Both the position numbers and the translations under genes were made by a program. The notes under the pieces were generated by a model that was not told the origin of the DNA, did not search any database, and saw nothing but the letters and a program-made list of their open reading frames with translations. From an uncultured Alphaproteobacteria bacterium (GTDB lineage: Bacteria; Pseudomonadota; Alphaproteobacteria; Rhodobacterales; Rhodobacteraceae): DNA of 64,000 nt. Positions within the stretch are counted from its first letter, which is position 1, and every line of letters starts with the position of its first letter. The stretch is taken from positions 62,001-126,000 of the forward strand of contig CAKMYZ010000006.1 of assembly GCA_929200255.1 (NCBI GenBank), written 5' to 3'. Shown one piece after another: positions 8,399-19,324 of the stretch.

Positions 8399-10000
8399 TT
8401 ACTCTGATTGCGCCAACAAAAGCGCCGAGGCAGGCGCGATCAGCAACTGATCACGGTCAACCGTTCCTGCCCATTCCTGCAACGCGGCCAGTGTTTCCTG
8501 CGTGACCGTCCCAGTAAGAACCGCGCCGCCCGACTGCCGCGCCCGGAATGCCGCTTGATCCAGCGCCCGGACAATTGCGTTTTGCGCTGCACCGTTTCCA
8601 TCTATCTGGCGCGCAACAGTTGCCGCTGGCACATCTGCGTCTTCTGCATCGCGCACTGCACTGCCAAGTCCGCGTTGCACCGCAACAAAGCCCCGTCCTT
8701 CAGCGGCAAGTACAGCCATCGCTTGCCTGGTGACGTTACGATTACCTTGTAGGATCCCGGTACCATCCGAAAATAGCAGCACCGCCTCCGGCAAAACATC
8801 AAAGGCCGCAGCAAAGACGACTTCCACATCGGTTGGCTGTGCGCCCTCAGGCAGGCTGATTTGCATCGCAACCTCTAACCCTGCCGCCCTGTATTCCGCC
8901 ATCTTGTCAGCAGCGTCCACTGCCAGCGCATCAATGACAATCGTGGGGGTAAAACCCAATGTGGCGATTTCTGCGGCAGCGCCTGCGACCGCACCATTGT
9001 CGACCAGAACCAAGGACATCAGTGGAAGATCTTCGGTGTTCTCAAAAGAGGCCGCAAACTGGCGAAGTGCCGGAAGGTCTTCCTCTGCCTCTTCTGCTTC
9101 AACAATCGCTGCCTCCTCACCAGCAGGTTCGCTGCTGGGGACCGCACCGATACGGTTCACCCGGACCGGCCCGCTACGGGCTGGCTCTGTCGGGGCTTCG
9201 GCAACTTCGATCTGATCTGTCTCGGCAGGTGTCGCGTCCTGCTCAGCCACGATCGGGGATTCTTCCGGCGCCACAGCTGGTTCTTCTTGGGCAGGCAGCT
9301 CAATTGAAGTCTCGGGCTCTTGCGCAACCTCATCGGTGCCCAACTCTGACACCACCGGGGCCGACACGATCAAAGGAGCAGCGGTCGCCTCCGGTTGGGT
9401 TGTTGAGACCAAGGGCGTCGCAACTTCTTCTTGAGTGTCCGTCGGTAGAACGACAACCACATCGGTCTCGGGCTGTTCGGGCGTATCGGCGGGCAACGTG
9501 TCACCCTCAGTCATCGGCGCTTCTGCCACACCCGCTTCTGGTTCTGCGGTGTCTGATTGTACGGTTACAACAGGGGCGGGCGGCTCCGGCACCTCATCAG
9601 TTATGATAATCTGTTCGACTGGTGCGCGCGGGGGCGCAACCTGCTCCGCTACCACGGCAACCGTTTCCGCAGATTGCGCCTGAGGTGTTTCAACCTCAGC
9701 AACTGCCTGAGGTTCCTTTGGGGCCAGCGCCGGTGTTGTGTCCACCACGGGCCCGGCATCCTGCAAGGCAGGCGATGTGATTTGCGGGCCGGTTTGTGCC
9801 AGATTGCTTTCACTCTCGGAGGCCAGCAAGGCCAACCCCGCAGGCGCGGGGGGGGCTGCAAAGATCGGCTGAGGCACCTGTAGCTGCGGTGTGATCGGTG
9901 CATCACCCTGCATTGGTGGCGTTGCCACCAATGACGCAACGCTCAAGCCTACACCGCCCAACGCCAGCGCCCAAAGACTGCCTTTTGTGCTGCCTCGCAT
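8399..10000 (-). CDS. Divergent polysaccharide deacetylase-like envelope protein
   Basis: A 533-residue protein with an N-terminal membrane anchor (about 8-27) and a very long low-complexity region rich in Pro, Glu, Ala and Val (about 30-300). Its C-terminal domain (about 315-533) is of the divergent polysaccharide deacetylase 2 (YibQ-like, DUF610) type. Blocks MSLVLVDNGA and TPTIVIDALA open this domain; the sequence GRGFVAVQRGLGSA follows. I saw no canonical NodB metal ligands, so enzymatic activity is uncertain. The ATG at 10000 precedes the anchor; an in-frame GTG at 10045 would add 15 residues. It is convergent with trpE and divergent from trpG. Confidence 0.75.
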   Translation of the reverse strand: MRGSTKGSLWALALGGVGLSVASLVATPPMQGDAPITPQLQVPQPIFAAPPAPAGLALLASESESNLAQTGPQITSPALQDAGPVVDTTPALAPKEPQAVAEVETPQAQSAETVAVVAEQVAPPRAPVEQIIITDEVPEPPAPVVTVQSDTAEPEAGVAEAPMTEGDTLPADTPEQPETDVVVVLPTDTQEEVATPLVSTTQPEATAAPLIVSAPVVSELGTDEVAQEPETSIELPAQEEPAVAPEESPIVAEQDATPAETDQIEVAEAPTEPARSGPVRVNRIGAVPSSEPAGEEAAIVEAEEAEEDLPALRQFAASFENTEDLPLMSLVLVDNGAVAGAAAEIATLGFTPTIVIDALAVDAADKMAEYRAAGLEVAMQISLPEGAQPTDVEVVFAAAFDVLPEAVLLFSDGTGILQGNRNVTRQAMAVLAAEGRGFVAVQRGLGSAVRDAEDADVPAATVARQIDGNGAAQNAIVRALDQAAFRARQSGGAVLTGTVTQETLAALQEWAGTVDRDQLLIAPASALLLAQSE

Positions 10001-10125
10001 CTTGCCCACACCTCTGAGTTCGACCTTGACGCCACCACGCGACACGGCCCATGTATGGCAGGGCTTATACCGTCCAAATCCCCTTGAACGGTAGCCCCTA
10101 TTTTCTACCTGCGCGGGATTTTACC

Positions 10126-10707
10126 ATGCTGCTTTTGATCGATAACTACGACAGCTTTACCTACAACCTTGTTCACTATCTGGGTGAACTGGGGGCTGAT
10201 GTCGTGGTAAAGCGCAATGACGCCCTTCATGTGCAAGAGGCGATGGCCATGCGCCCCGAAGCCATCATGCTGTCGCCGGGTCCTTGTGATCCGTCACAGG
10301 CCGGCATTTGCCTTGCCCTTGTCCATGCCGCAGCGGAAACGAAGACCCCGCTGATGGGCGTTTGTCTGGGACATCAGGCGATTGGTGAAGCCTTCGGCGG
10401 CAAGGTGGCACGCTGTCATGAGATCGTGCATGGCAAGATGGGCATGATGAAACATGCGGGCAAAGGCTTGTTCGAAGGGCTGCCCAGCCCCTTTGATGCG
10501 ACCCGCTATCATTCGCTGATCGTTGAGCGCGAAAGCCTGCCCGACAGCCTTGAAATCACCGCGGAGCTGGATGATGGCACCATCATGGGTCTGCAACACC
10601 GGGATTTGCCTATCCACGGCGTTCAGTTCCACCCAGAGAGCATTCGATCCGAACATGGTCATCAACTCCTACAAAATTTTCTAAACATCACAAAGGTGCC
10701 CGCATGA
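10126..10707 (+). CDS. trpG: Anthranilate synthase component II (glutamine amidotransferase)
   Basis: Class I glutamine amidotransferase that feeds ammonia to TrpE. The ATG at 10126 gives 193 residues starting [14 protein letters not shown], the family's usual N-terminus. The open frame further upstream is not needed. The catalytic triad is C80 in GVCLGHQ, H169 and E171 in QFHPES. Overlaps trpD by four bases (ATGA). The same subunit can also serve aminodeoxychorismate synthase in some bacteria; no pabB is seen here. Confidence 0.95.
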   Translation: MLLLIDNYDSFTYNLVHYLGELGADVVVKRNDALHVQEAMAMRPEAIMLSPGPCDPSQAGICLALVHAAAETKTPLMGVCLGHQAIGEAFGGKVARCHEIVHGKMGMMKHAGKGLFEGLPSPFDATRYHSLIVERESLPDSLEITAELDDGTIMGLQHRDLPIHGVQFHPESIRSEHGHQLLQNFLNITKVPA

Positions 10708-11720
10708 GCGACGCAATGAAGCCCCTGATTTTCGCGGCCTCCGAAGGGCCATTGTCGCGCGCACAGGCGGAAGAGGCCTTTGGCTATCTTTTTGAAGGCC
10801 TCGCGACCCCGGCCCAGATCGGTGGGCTATTGATGGCACTGCGCGCGCGTGGTGAATCAGTCTCTGAATATGCGGCGGCGGCCGCGGTGATGCGTGCGCA
10901 TTGCATCCCCGTCAAAGCGCCCGACGGGGCGATGGATATTGTCGGCACAGGCGGCGACGGTATGCATACGCTGAATATTTCTACCGCCACGGCCTTTGTC
11001 GTGGCGGGCGCCGGCGTGCCCGTGGCCAAACATGGCAACCGGAACCTATCGTCCAAGTCGGGCACCGCCGATGTGCAGGGGGCACTTGGCATCAACGTTA
11101 TGGTCGGAACAGCGGTCGTAGAGAAGGCAATTGCAGAGGCTGGTATCGGCTTCATGATGGCCCCGATGCACCATCCGGCAATGAAACATGTGGGCCCGGT
11201 CCGCGTAGAGCTTGGAACAAAAACGATCTTTAACATATTGGGACCGCTGACAAATCCGGCCGGTGTGAAACGTCAATTGACCGGTGCTTTCGCCCCTGAC
11301 CTGATCTTCCCGATGGCAGAGACGCTCCAACAGCTTGGCACTGAAAAGGCATGGCTGGTCCATGGCAGCGACGGCACGGATGAGATCACAATCTGCGGCA
11401 CCACCGCGGTTGCCGCGCTGGAAGACGGCAAGATCACCTCGCGCGAAATCCACCCCGAAGACGCGGGCCTGCCCGTCCATAACTTCCGCGATATCCTTGG
11501 CGGCACACCGGACGAAAACGCAGCCGCCCTGACCGCCCTTCTGGACGGCGAAAAAGGGGCCTACCGCGACGCAGTGCTGCTGAACGCGGCAGCGGCCCTG
11601 GTGGTGGCCGACAAGGTTGATACGCTGAAAGATGGCGCCGCTTTGGCCGCTGAAAGCATCGACAGCGGCAAGGCCAAAGCATCCCTGACCGCATTGGCGC
11701 GCATCACCTCTGCGGCGTGA
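10704..11720 (+). CDS. trpD: Anthranilate phosphoribosyltransferase
   Basis: Transfers phosphoribose from PRPP to anthranilate, second step of tryptophan synthesis. The 338 residues contain the PRPP motif GTGGDG (81-86), NIST (91-94) and KHGNR (109-113), and the anthranilate-binding [10 protein letters not shown]. Its ATG overlaps the trpG stop, and its TGA overlaps the next gene's start, so the genes are translationally coupled. Confidence 0.97.
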   Translation: MSDAMKPLIFAASEGPLSRAQAEEAFGYLFEGLATPAQIGGLLMALRARGESVSEYAAAAAVMRAHCIPVKAPDGAMDIVGTGGDGMHTLNISTATAFVVAGAGVPVAKHGNRNLSSKSGTADVQGALGINVMVGTAVVEKAIAEAGIGFMMAPMHHPAMKHVGPVRVELGTKTIFNILGPLTNPAGVKRQLTGAFAPDLIFPMAETLQQLGTEKAWLVHGSDGTDEITICGTTAVAALEDGKITSREIHPEDAGLPVHNFRDILGGTPDENAAALTALLDGEKGAYRDAVLLNAAAALVVADKVDTLKDGAALAAESIDSGKAKASLTALARITSAA

Positions 11721-12361
11721 TGTTTGATCTCAGCGCGCTAGGGGATTGGGCCGACCTGCCCTTCTTTGACACCGATCTGCCGCAGATCGCAGCAAAGATT
11801 GATGCGGGTTTTCTGCCACCACCTGCGTTGACCTTTGCCGCGCTAAACCGGTGCCAAGCGGCAGACACCCGCGTCGTGATCTTGGGTCAGGACCCTTACC
11901 ATACACCGGGCAAGGCGGATGGGTTAGCGTTTTCAATCCCTGATGGGTTTGGCGGCAGGCTTGACAGCTTGGGGAACATCTTCAAGGAAATTCAAAGTGA
12001 TACCGGAAAAACCCGCACCAAAACGTCATTGGATGATTGGGCAGATCAAGGTGTGCTGCTGCTTAACACAGCGCTGACCGTGCCAGTGGGAAAACCCAAA
12101 GGGCACGCAACGCTTGGCTGGTCAAAACTGGTCCGGCAGGTGCTCGAACGCCTCAATGACCGCCCTCGCGCTGTCATTCTTTGGGGTGGCCCGGCGCAGG
12201 CCTACGCCAAACACCTCGCCCCCCATCACCTGATCATCCAATCCGCCCACCCCTCCCCGCTCTCGGCCTATCGCGGGTTTTTCGGCTCCCGCCCATTTTC
12301 AAAGGTGAACCAGTGGCTTATTGATCAGGGCGAACAGCCAATCAACTGGGCAAACAGATGA
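11720..12361 (+). CDS. ung: Uracil-DNA glycosylase, family 1
   Basis: Removes uracil from DNA as the first step of base excision repair. The 213 residues carry the water-activating motif GQDPYH (56-61) and the minor-groove loop [13 protein letters not shown] starting at 177, both diagnostic of family 1 UNG. The ATG overlaps the trpD TGA by one base; a GTG three bases earlier is also possible. It sits between trpD and trpC with overlaps at both ends (four bases with trpC), so a repair enzyme is translated inside a tryptophan operon that leads on toward lexA. Confidence 0.95.
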   Translation: MFDLSALGDWADLPFFDTDLPQIAAKIDAGFLPPPALTFAALNRCQAADTRVVILGQDPYHTPGKADGLAFSIPDGFGGRLDSLGNIFKEIQSDTGKTRTKTSLDDWADQGVLLLNTALTVPVGKPKGHATLGWSKLVRQVLERLNDRPRAVILWGGPAQAYAKHLAPHHLIIQSAHPSPLSAYRGFFGSRPFSKVNQWLIDQGEQPINWANR

Positions 12362-13164
12362 GCGATATCCTCGACAAGATCAAAACCTACAAGCTGGAAG
12401 AGGTGGCAAGCCGCAAGGCCGCCGCGCCCCTGTCACAGGTCGAAGATCAGGCGCGCAACGCCCCGCAAACACGCGGGTTTGCCGCGGCTTTGGCGACAGC
12501 GGCGCGCGCGGGCTATGGGCTGATCGCAGAGATCAAAAAGGCCAGCCCGTCCAAAGGGTTGATCCGCGCCGATTTTGATCCGCCCGCGCTGGCACAGGCC
12601 TATGCCGCCGGTGGGGCCACGTGCCTGTCCGTCCTGACCGACACACCCTCATTTCAAGGTGATGACAGCTATCTGACGGCGGCACGGTCAGCCGTTGATT
12701 TGCCCGCCCTGCGCAAGGATTTTATGTATGATACCTATCAGGTCGCCGAGGCGCGCGCGCTGCATGCCGATTGCATTCTGATCATTCTGGCCTCTGTCAG
12801 TGACGCGCAAGCGCAAGAGTTGGAAGACGCCGCTTTTAGCTGGGGAATGGATGTGTTGCTCGAAGTGCATAACGCGGATGAGTTAGAGCGCGCCTCGCAA
12901 CTCAAATCGCCATTGATGGGCATCAACAACCGCAATCTCAAGACTTTCGAGACCACGCTGGACACCACGCGCAGCCTGTCCAAACTGGTGCCCGCCGACC
13001 GGATGATCGTTTGCGAAAGCGGGCTGAACACCCCCGAAGAACTGGCCGATATGGCGCGCTATGGCGCGCGCAGCTTCCTGATTGGTGAAAGCCTGATGCG
13101 GCAGGATGATGTGGCTGCAGCGACGCGCACGCTGCTCGCCAATCCCGCCATGGGTGCGATGTAA
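12358..13164 (+). CDS. trpC: Indole-3-glycerol phosphate synthase
   Basis: Closes the indole ring from carboxyphenylamino-deoxyribulose phosphate, the fourth step of tryptophan synthesis. The 268-residue TIM barrel shows [12 protein letters not shown] (56-67), SVLTD (91-95), RKDFM (119-123) and GINNRNL (188-194) followed by CESGL. It is monofunctional, with no fused TrpF domain. It overlaps ung by four bases and moaC by one base. Confidence 0.97.
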   Translation: MSDILDKIKTYKLEEVASRKAAAPLSQVEDQARNAPQTRGFAAALATAARAGYGLIAEIKKASPSKGLIRADFDPPALAQAYAAGGATCLSVLTDTPSFQGDDSYLTAARSAVDLPALRKDFMYDTYQVAEARALHADCILIILASVSDAQAQELEDAAFSWGMDVLLEVHNADELERASQLKSPLMGINNRNLKTFETTLDTTRSLSKLVPADRMIVCESGLNTPEELADMARYGARSFLIGESLMRQDDVAAATRTLLANPAMGAM

Positions 13165-13640
13165 TGGCCGGGTTGACGCATTTCGATCGGGATGGTCAGG
13201 CACATATGGTTGATGTCTCGGACAAGCCCGTCACCGCGCGCACTGCTATTGCCGAAGGGCACATCAAGATGGCACCCGAAACACTGGCCTTGATCACCCA
13301 GGGCCGTGCCAAAAAAGGGGACGTGCTGGGCATCGCCCGCATCGCAGGCATCACCGGGGCCAAGAAAACCGCTGATCTGATCCCGCTTTGCCATCCGCTG
13401 CCCATCACCAAGGTCGCCCTTGATCTGGTGCCCGACGCTGAGCTGCCCGGTGTCCGCATCACAGCGACGGTCAAGACCGGCGGGCAGACCGGGGTCGAGA
13501 TGGAGGCGCTGACGGCCGTCAGCACCGCCGCCCTGACGGTCTATGACATGGTAAAGGCCGTGCAAAAAGATATGGAAATCAGCGGCATTCGACTGACCTT
13601 CAAGGATGGCGGCAAATCCGGGCGGTTCGAAAACCCATGA
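13164..13640 (+). CDS. moaC: Cyclic pyranopterin monophosphate synthase
   Basis: Works with MoaA to convert GTP to cyclic pyranopterin monophosphate, the first stage of molybdenum cofactor synthesis. The 158 residues include the conserved LCHPLPI near residue 75, EMEALTAVS near 112 and the C-terminal KDGGKSG. It overlaps trpC by one base and moeA by four, making one transcription unit with the trp genes. Confidence 0.97.
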   Translation: MAGLTHFDRDGQAHMVDVSDKPVTARTAIAEGHIKMAPETLALITQGRAKKGDVLGIARIAGITGAKKTADLIPLCHPLPITKVALDLVPDAELPGVRITATVKTGGQTGVEMEALTAVSTAALTVYDMVKAVQKDMEISGIRLTFKDGGKSGRFENP

Positions 13641-14809
13641 TCACGGTCGCGCAGGCACTGGCAAATCTTTTTACGCTGGTCGATCCGGTTGCGGTGGAGA
13701 CCGTACCGCTCATCCGCGCCAATGGACGGGTTCTTGCGGCTGATCTACAGGCCACGCGCAGCCAACCGCCCTTTGCGGCCTCGGCGATGGATGGCTATGC
13801 CGTGGCTGGTACCGCCGTCAAAGCCGGTCAAACCTTCAAGGTCATCGGTGAAGCGGCCGCAGGGCATCGCTGGAACGGCACCGTTGGTACCGGTGAGGCC
13901 TTGCGCATTTTCACCGGCGCGCCGCTGCCCGACGGCACCGATCATGTGATCATTCAGGAAAACATCAGCCGCGACGGCGACGTCATCACGCTAGACGACA
14001 GCACCAATGACAAACCGCATGTGCGCCCGGCAGGGGCTGATTTTCGGATCGGGGATCAGATCAAGGCCCCGCGCCTGCTCTCCCCTTCTGATATCGCGCT
14101 TCTGGCTGCGATGAATATCGCACAGGTGCCGGTACGCCGCCGCCCGACCGTCGCAATCATCGCAACAGGGGACGAACTGGTACAACCCGGCGAGGCGCCG
14201 GGTGACGACCAGATCATTGCCTCCAACAGCTACGGGCTGGCGGCTTTGGTTGAAAATCTCGGCGCGCAACCGCGCCTTTTGCCGATCGCGCGCGACAATC
14301 AGGCCTCTTTGTCCTTGGCATTTGACCTTGCCGCTGACGCCGACCTGATCGTAACCATTGGCGGGGCCTCGGTCGGGGATCATGATCTTGTCGGCTCCGT
14401 GGCCCAGACAAAAGGCATGGAACAATCCTTCTACAAGGTCGCCATGCGCCCCGGTAAACCCTTGATGGCAGGGCGCATGGGACAAGCGGCCATGATTGGG
14501 TTGCCCGGCAATCCGGTGTCGGCGATGGTTTGCGGTCATGTGTTTCTGGCGCCCGTGATCCGCAAGATGCTCGGCCTCGGCGAAGCCGCTGCACCACGCG
14601 ACACCGCACGGCTTGCTGCGGATGTCGGCGCAAACGGGCCGCGCGAACACTATATGCGGGCACAGATCACCATAGACGGTGTCAAGGTACACACCCGTCA
14701 GGACAGCGCCCTGCTGACCGTGCTGGCAGATGCGAACTGTCTTGCTGTGCGCCCGGCGGGCGATGCCCCCCGCAAAGCCGGCGACATGATCGAAATCATC
14801 CGCCTCTGA
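13637..14809 (+). CDS. moeA: Molybdopterin molybdenumtransferase
   Basis: Inserts molybdenum into adenylylated molybdopterin, last step of cofactor assembly. The 390 residues show the N-terminal SAMDGYAV motif (about 49-56), the MPT-binding loop GGASVGDHD (about 238-246) and [10 protein letters not shown] (about 294-303). Overlaps moaC by four bases. A copy of the 36-base intergenic repeat starts 12 bases after its stop, before the lexA promoter. Confidence 0.96.
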   Translation: MITVAQALANLFTLVDPVAVETVPLIRANGRVLAADLQATRSQPPFAASAMDGYAVAGTAVKAGQTFKVIGEAAAGHRWNGTVGTGEALRIFTGAPLPDGTDHVIIQENISRDGDVITLDDSTNDKPHVRPAGADFRIGDQIKAPRLLSPSDIALLAAMNIAQVPVRRRPTVAIIATGDELVQPGEAPGDDQIIASNSYGLAALVENLGAQPRLLPIARDNQASLSLAFDLAADADLIVTIGGASVGDHDLVGSVAQTKGMEQSFYKVAMRPGKPLMAGRMGQAAMIGLPGNPVSAMVCGHVFLAPVIRKMLGLGEAAAPRDTARLAADVGANGPREHYMRAQITIDGVKVHTRQDSALLTVLADANCLAVRPAGDAPRKAGDMIEIIRL

Positions 14810-14821
14810 CGCCGCCGCCCC

Positions 14822-14857
14822 TTTCCATGTCCAATTAAACTTCCGCCGGAGGCATCC
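14822..14857 (+). repeat. 36-bp intergenic repeat, copy A
   Basis: Begins TTTCCATGTCCAATTAAAC and ends CCGCCGGAGGCATCC. It matches the copy at 51427 at 33 of 36 positions. It lies between moeA and lexA in the same orientation as the other copies, downstream of a plus-strand gene. Confidence 0.75.
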
Positions 14858-14883
14858 GCCCTTGCCCCACGCGCAGGCCAGAG

Positions 14884-14912
14884 TTGACACAAAACAGGAA
14901 CATGCATAGAAC
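14884..14912 (+). promoter_or_regulatory. lexA promoter with SOS box
   Basis: A perfect alphaproteobacterial LexA box, GAAC-ATGCATA-GAAC, lies at 14898-14912, thirty bases before the lexA ATG. A consensus -35 TTGACA is at 14884-14889; with 17-base spacing the -10 would fall within the box. LexA binding would block its own promoter, the standard autoregulation. Confidence 0.9.
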
Positions 14913-14941
14913 ATAAGCAAAACCTGGACATGGAGCAGACA

Positions 14942-15628
14942 ATGCTGACCAAAAAACAGCTCGACCTTCTGGAGTTCATTCACAAGCGGGTACAGCGCGA
15001 CGGCGTCCCCCCCAGCTTTGATGAGATGAAAGAGGCGCTTGATCTACGCTCAAAATCCGGGATTCACCGCCTGATTACGGCACTGGAAGAACGTGGGTTT
15101 ATCCGACGCCTTGCCCACCGCGCCCGCGCGCTGGAGATCGTGAAACTGCCTGATGCCATGCAGACCAAAACCGGGTTCACCCCACGTGTGATCAATGGTG
15201 ACAAGCCGGACAGCACCCCCGCTCGCGCAATGCCGGTGTCAACCGGATCTGTTGAGCTTTCGGTGATGGGCCGGATCGCCGCGGGTGTGCCGATTTCGGC
15301 AATCAGTGAAGTCTCGCACAATGTACATGTCCCGCAGTCGATGGTTGGGGCTGGTGATCACTATGCCCTTGAAGTCAAAGGCGATTCGATGATTGAAGCC
15401 GGGATTAACGATGGTGATGTGGTTGTCATTCGCGAAACCGAAGTTGCTGACAATGGTGACATCGTCGTTGCCCTGATCGAAGGGCAAGAGGCCACACTCA
15501 AAAGGTTCCGCCAGAATGGCAGCGCTATCGCTTTGGAAGCCGCCAACCCTGCCTATGAAACCCGTGTGTTCCGTGACGATCAGGTCAAGGTGCAGGGCCG
15601 TCTGGTGGGGTTGATCCGCACCTACTGA
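14942..15628 (+). CDS. lexA: SOS repressor LexA
   Basis: Repressor of the DNA-damage response that cleaves itself when RecA filaments form. The ATG at 14942 is preceded by GGAG at six bases and begins [10 protein letters not shown], the family start; an in-frame ATG at 14930 is less likely. The 228 residues contain the winged helix-turn-helix (1-65), the cleavage site A114-G115 in RIAAGVP, the catalytic S149 in GDSM and K187 in ATLKRF. A LexA box lies in its promoter. Its end overlaps the convergent comEC by seven bases. Confidence 0.97.
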   Translation: MLTKKQLDLLEFIHKRVQRDGVPPSFDEMKEALDLRSKSGIHRLITALEERGFIRRLAHRARALEIVKLPDAMQTKTGFTPRVINGDKPDSTPARAMPVSTGSVELSVMGRIAAGVPISAISEVSHNVHVPQSMVGAGDHYALEVKGDSMIEAGINDGDVVVIRETEVADNGDIVVALIEGQEATLKRFRQNGSAIALEAANPAYETRVFRDDQVKVQGRLVGLIRTY

Positions 15629-17754
15629 TCAGCTGCATGGTTTTCAGACAAAAGGGTTGCCGCAGCGGGCCTTTTGCCATCCACGGCCATGATCACAAGG
15701 GGCGGCAGCGCCGGACCTTGCCGCGCGTTCCAGGGGCGCTCACCGCTCAGACCATGGGCCGTGGAAATGACAAGATCACCCGCGGTCGAGACATCAATGG
15801 CCAATGCCCCCGTGCGCCGCAGGCGCTTGATATCAAACACTTCGCAAGGGCGCGGATCGCTGACATCCTGATTGCTGATCAGAACATCTGCTCCACCGCA
15901 CCCCTCAAGGGCCGCAAGTGCTGTCTTGCCAGACACTTGCAGAACCCGCCATGCGCCAATCGGGGCCTCAGTAACCCTGCCCTCTTGCAACAACCCATCC
16001 CGCGCGGCCGCATCTGCCTGTGGGACCGGCGCACCGTCATTCTCCATCCAGATGCCTGCAACAAAGCTGCTTCCTGTGGGTTTGGATAATGCCCTGCCCT
16101 CGGGCCCAAGCAGGCCAACCAAAGATCCGTTGTCAGCGATCAACAGCGCCGGTCGCTCTGACTGCTGCCAAAGCAAACCGGCAAGCACCACCGCCGCCAG
16201 ACCGGCATGACGCAACCGGCCCTGGATCAGGATCACCCAAAGCAGGCCCAGTGCCAGCACCGGCAGCACCGTCCAATCCGGCGCGTGGACATGGCTGAGC
16301 GCGCCGGGCTGGGCTGACACAGTATGGGCCACAAGCAATATCCAGCGCAGGCCCAGTTCCATCAGCCACAACCCAACCTCCCACAGGCCAAATGGGGCCA
16401 GACAGACCGCAAGCACCGCCGCAGGCATGACCAACACCCCCATCAAGGGCACGCTCAGCAAGTTTGCGATTAACCCATAATGCGCAATCTGATTGAAATG
16501 CGCCGCCGCAAAGGGTGCCGTGGCCAGCCCCGCCACAAAGGATGACAGCACAACCGACAAGATCGGGCGCGACCACGCGGGCAGTCTAGAGTGATCAAAC
16601 CGGCGCAAAGCCCCAAATACCGCCACAAGGGCGGTTGTGGCGGCAAAGGACATCTGAAATCCCGGCCCAATCAGGGCCTCCGGTTGCCACACCAGCACGA
16701 TGATCGCGGCAATCGCAACCGCGCGCAGGGTCAGTGCGCGCCGGTCCAAAAGGACCGCCGCAAACATGACTGCAACCATGATATAGGCCCTCTCGGTTGC
16801 GACATTGCCGCCTGACAGCGCCAGATAGAATGCACCAACGAGCATCGCACAGGCGGCCGCGATTTTCTTGACCGGCCAGTGCAAGCCGACCCCCGGCAAC
16901 AGGACCAGCCCATACCTTAATGTCGCAAAGATAAACCCGGTCAGCAGCCCCATGTGCAGCCCCGAGATCGCCAACAAATGCGCAAGGTTCGATGCGCGCA
17001 GATCGGCCAGCGTACCTTGGTCCATGCCAGAACGGTCACCGGTCATGATTGCAGCGGCAAATGCACCGGTCTCGCCGGGCATTGCCATCTGGACGGCGGA
17101 TGAAATTGCCATGCGCATCGCAAATATCCGCATTGCGAGGCTGGTTTGCTCCGGTACCGCCAGACGTAGGGCCGGCGTGCGGGTGTATCCGACACCACCC
17201 AATTCCAAAAACCAGGCGTGACGTTGAAAATCAAAACCACCCGGCTCTGCCGGCCCTGCTGGTGGCGACAGATGCCCCGTCAGGATGATCACGGTCCCCG
17301 GTGCAAATGGCGCTGCGGGCTGATCGCCGTGCAAAGAAACGCGCACGCGTTTGGGCGTGCGATCGGGGGCCATACGAGCCAGAACAACCTGATCAAGGGT
17401 CAGCCGCAGCGCATCACTCGCAGAGCGATCAATGCTCACAACGCGGCCTTGGATCGGGCCATAGTAGCGAAAGCCCAGCACCGGCGCGGACATCGCCTCG
17501 GTCCGGTATTTGGCCAGGCCTACCCCCACGACAATCAGAACCACTGCCATTGCAAGCGGTGCATAAGCCACGCGCACCAACCGCGCGACAACAATCAAGG
17601 CAGACGCGACAGCCGCAAGCGTTGTTAGGCCAATCAGCCCCGGCTCTTGTCCCAGGGCAAAATATGTCCCGATCCCGATACCAAGGCAAACAGGCACCCA
17701 GCCGATCAACGCACCGCGCTGCGCCAACGCTGCGTTCTCTAAGAGCGCACGCAC
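15622..17754 (-). CDS. comEC: ComEC/Rec2 family DNA uptake channel
   Basis: Polytopic inner-membrane protein of the ComEC/Rec2 family, the channel that brings single-stranded DNA into the cytoplasm in transformation. In this 710-residue protein the hallmark [13 protein letters not shown] is at about residue 253-265, within a run of hydrophobic segments. The N-terminus has a DUF4131-like region. The C-terminal 170 residues should hold the metallo-beta-lactamase-like nuclease, but no HxHxDH ligand motif is visible. GTG start. It is divergent from gltX. Whether the cell is naturally competent cannot be told. Confidence 0.85.
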   Translation of the reverse strand: MRALLENAALAQRGALIGWVPVCLGIGIGTYFALGQEPGLIGLTTLAAVASALIVVARLVRVAYAPLAMAVVLIVVGVGLAKYRTEAMSAPVLGFRYYGPIQGRVVSIDRSASDALRLTLDQVVLARMAPDRTPKRVRVSLHGDQPAAPFAPGTVIILTGHLSPPAGPAEPGGFDFQRHAWFLELGGVGYTRTPALRLAVPEQTSLAMRIFAMRMAISSAVQMAMPGETGAFAAAIMTGDRSGMDQGTLADLRASNLAHLLAISGLHMGLLTGFIFATLRYGLVLLPGVGLHWPVKKIAAACAMLVGAFYLALSGGNVATERAYIMVAVMFAAVLLDRRALTLRAVAIAAIIVLVWQPEALIGPGFQMSFAATTALVAVFGALRRFDHSRLPAWSRPILSVVLSSFVAGLATAPFAAAHFNQIAHYGLIANLLSVPLMGVLVMPAAVLAVCLAPFGLWEVGLWLMELGLRWILLVAHTVSAQPGALSHVHAPDWTVLPVLALGLLWVILIQGRLRHAGLAAVVLAGLLWQQSERPALLIADNGSLVGLLGPEGRALSKPTGSSFVAGIWMENDGAPVPQADAAARDGLLQEGRVTEAPIGAWRVLQVSGKTALAALEGCGGADVLISNQDVSDPRPCEVFDIKRLRRTGALAIDVSTAGDLVISTAHGLSGERPWNARQGPALPPLVIMAVDGKRPAAATLLSENHAADQ

Positions 17755-17835
17755 TTGTCCTTCACCCCGCAGTTTCGTATCCCACCCTCAAGCCGGAACT
17801 TACCGGAATCCTGGTTAGCGAAAGGTTAATTTGCC

Positions 17836-19230
17836 ATGTCCGTTGTCACACGCTTTGCCCCTTCCCCTACTGGTGCCTTACATATTGGGGGCGCACGCAC
17901 CGCGTTGTTCAACTGGCTTTATGCGCGTGGCAAGGGTGGCAAGTTTCTGCTGCGGATCGAGGATACGGACAAGGCGCGATCGACCGACGAGAACCGACAG
18001 GCGATCCTTGATGGGCTGACATGGCTGGGCCTTGATTGGGATGGAGAACCATCAAGCCAGGCCGCAAACGCCAGCCGTCATGCCGCCGTGGCGCATGAGA
18101 TGCTGGCCGCTGGCAAAGCCTACAAATGCTTCAGCACCCAAGAAGAAATCGAGGCCTTCCGGGAAAAGGCACGCGCCGAGAAAACCTCGACCTTGTTCCG
18201 CTCCCCATGGCGCGACGTGCCCGATGCTGACCACCCGGACGCGCCATTTGTGGTGCGCGTGAAAGCCCCCCGCGAAGGGCAGACAACGTTGCATGATGAG
18301 GTACAGGGCGATGTGACATGGTCGAATGACCAACTCGACGACATGATCCTGCTGCGCTCTGATGGATCGCCGGTCTATATGCTGGCCGTGGTGGTGGATG
18401 ACCACGACATGGGCGTGACCCATGTGATCCGGGGCGATGACCATCTGGCCAATGCCTTCCGGCAAAACCTGATCTACGCGGCCATGGGCTGGGACAAACC
18501 CACGCTCGCGCATATCCCGCTGATCTACGGCCCCGACGGCAAAAAGCTGTCCAAGCGGCACGGGGCCACGGGGGCGGCAGAGTATCAGGCGCTGGGGTAT
18601 CCGGCGGCCGGCATGCGCAATTACCTTGCGCGACTGGGCTGGAGCCATGGAGACGACGAATTCTTCTCTGACGCGCAAGCGAAAACGTGGTTCGACCTGC
18701 CCGGGATCGGGAAGTCCCCGGCACGGTTTGACTTTAAGAAATTGGAAAACATCTGCGGACAACATATTGCCGCGGCCGAGGATGCTGCACTGCTGCAAGA
18801 GTTGCAGGGTTTCCTTGCAGCAACAGATCAGCCCACGCTGACTGCAACACAAGCTGACGGCATGGTGATGGCCATGTACTGCCTCAAAGAGCGCGCAAAG
18901 ACGTTCCCCGAGCTGCTTGAAAAAGCTCACTTTATTTTGACCTCGCGGCCTGTCGTTCCGGATGAAAAAGCGGCAAGTCACCTTACAGATGTATCCCGTG
19001 GTATACTGTCGGAATTGACGCCGCAGTTGCAAAATGCTAGCTGGTCCCGAGACGCCCTTGAGGGGATCGTCGCATCCACTGCCGAAGCTCACGACATGAA
19101 ACTTGGCAAGCTGGCCGGTCCGTTACGGGCGGCGCTGGCGGGGCGCGCGGTTTCACCAAGTGTGTTCGACATGATGCTGGTGCTTGGGCAGGATGAAACC
19201 GTCGCCCGACTGAAAGATGCCAGCGCCTGA
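17836..19230 (+). CDS. gltX: Glutamyl-tRNA synthetase
   Basis: Charges tRNA-Glu (possibly tRNA-Gln as well) with glutamate. The 464-residue class I synthetase carries the HIGH-type motif in [10 protein letters not shown] (11-20) and the KMSKS-type KLSKR (237-241), with the anticodon-binding region at the C-terminus. AAAGG lies 12 bases before the ATG. Alphaproteobacteria often have two gltX copies; only one is in the window. gltA follows after 94 bases. Confidence 0.95.
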   Translation: MSVVTRFAPSPTGALHIGGARTALFNWLYARGKGGKFLLRIEDTDKARSTDENRQAILDGLTWLGLDWDGEPSSQAANASRHAAVAHEMLAAGKAYKCFSTQEEIEAFREKARAEKTSTLFRSPWRDVPDADHPDAPFVVRVKAPREGQTTLHDEVQGDVTWSNDQLDDMILLRSDGSPVYMLAVVVDDHDMGVTHVIRGDDHLANAFRQNLIYAAMGWDKPTLAHIPLIYGPDGKKLSKRHGATGAAEYQALGYPAAGMRNYLARLGWSHGDDEFFSDAQAKTWFDLPGIGKSPARFDFKKLENICGQHIAAAEDAALLQELQGFLAATDQPTLTATQADGMVMAMYCLKERAKTFPELLEKAHFILTSRPVVPDEKAASHLTDVSRGILSELTPQLQNASWSRDALEGIVASTAEAHDMKLGKLAGPLRAALAGRAVSPSVFDMMLVLGQDETVARLKDASA

Positions 19231-19281
19231 AACCTGTTCGTAACGCTCGGATGGTAAACGGCAACAAGACATCACAAGATG

Positions 19282-19307
19282 CCTGGCAAGGCTCCCGCTT
19301 GCCCAGG
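19282..19307 (+). promoter_or_regulatory. Hairpin in gltA leader
   Basis: CCTGGCAAG pairs with CTTGCCCAGG (one bulged base) just before the gltA ribosome site AGGGGAAAG. It could be a weak gltX terminator or shape the gltA leader. No T-tract follows. Confidence 0.35.
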
Positions 19308-19324
19308 TTCGAGAGGGGAAAGAT

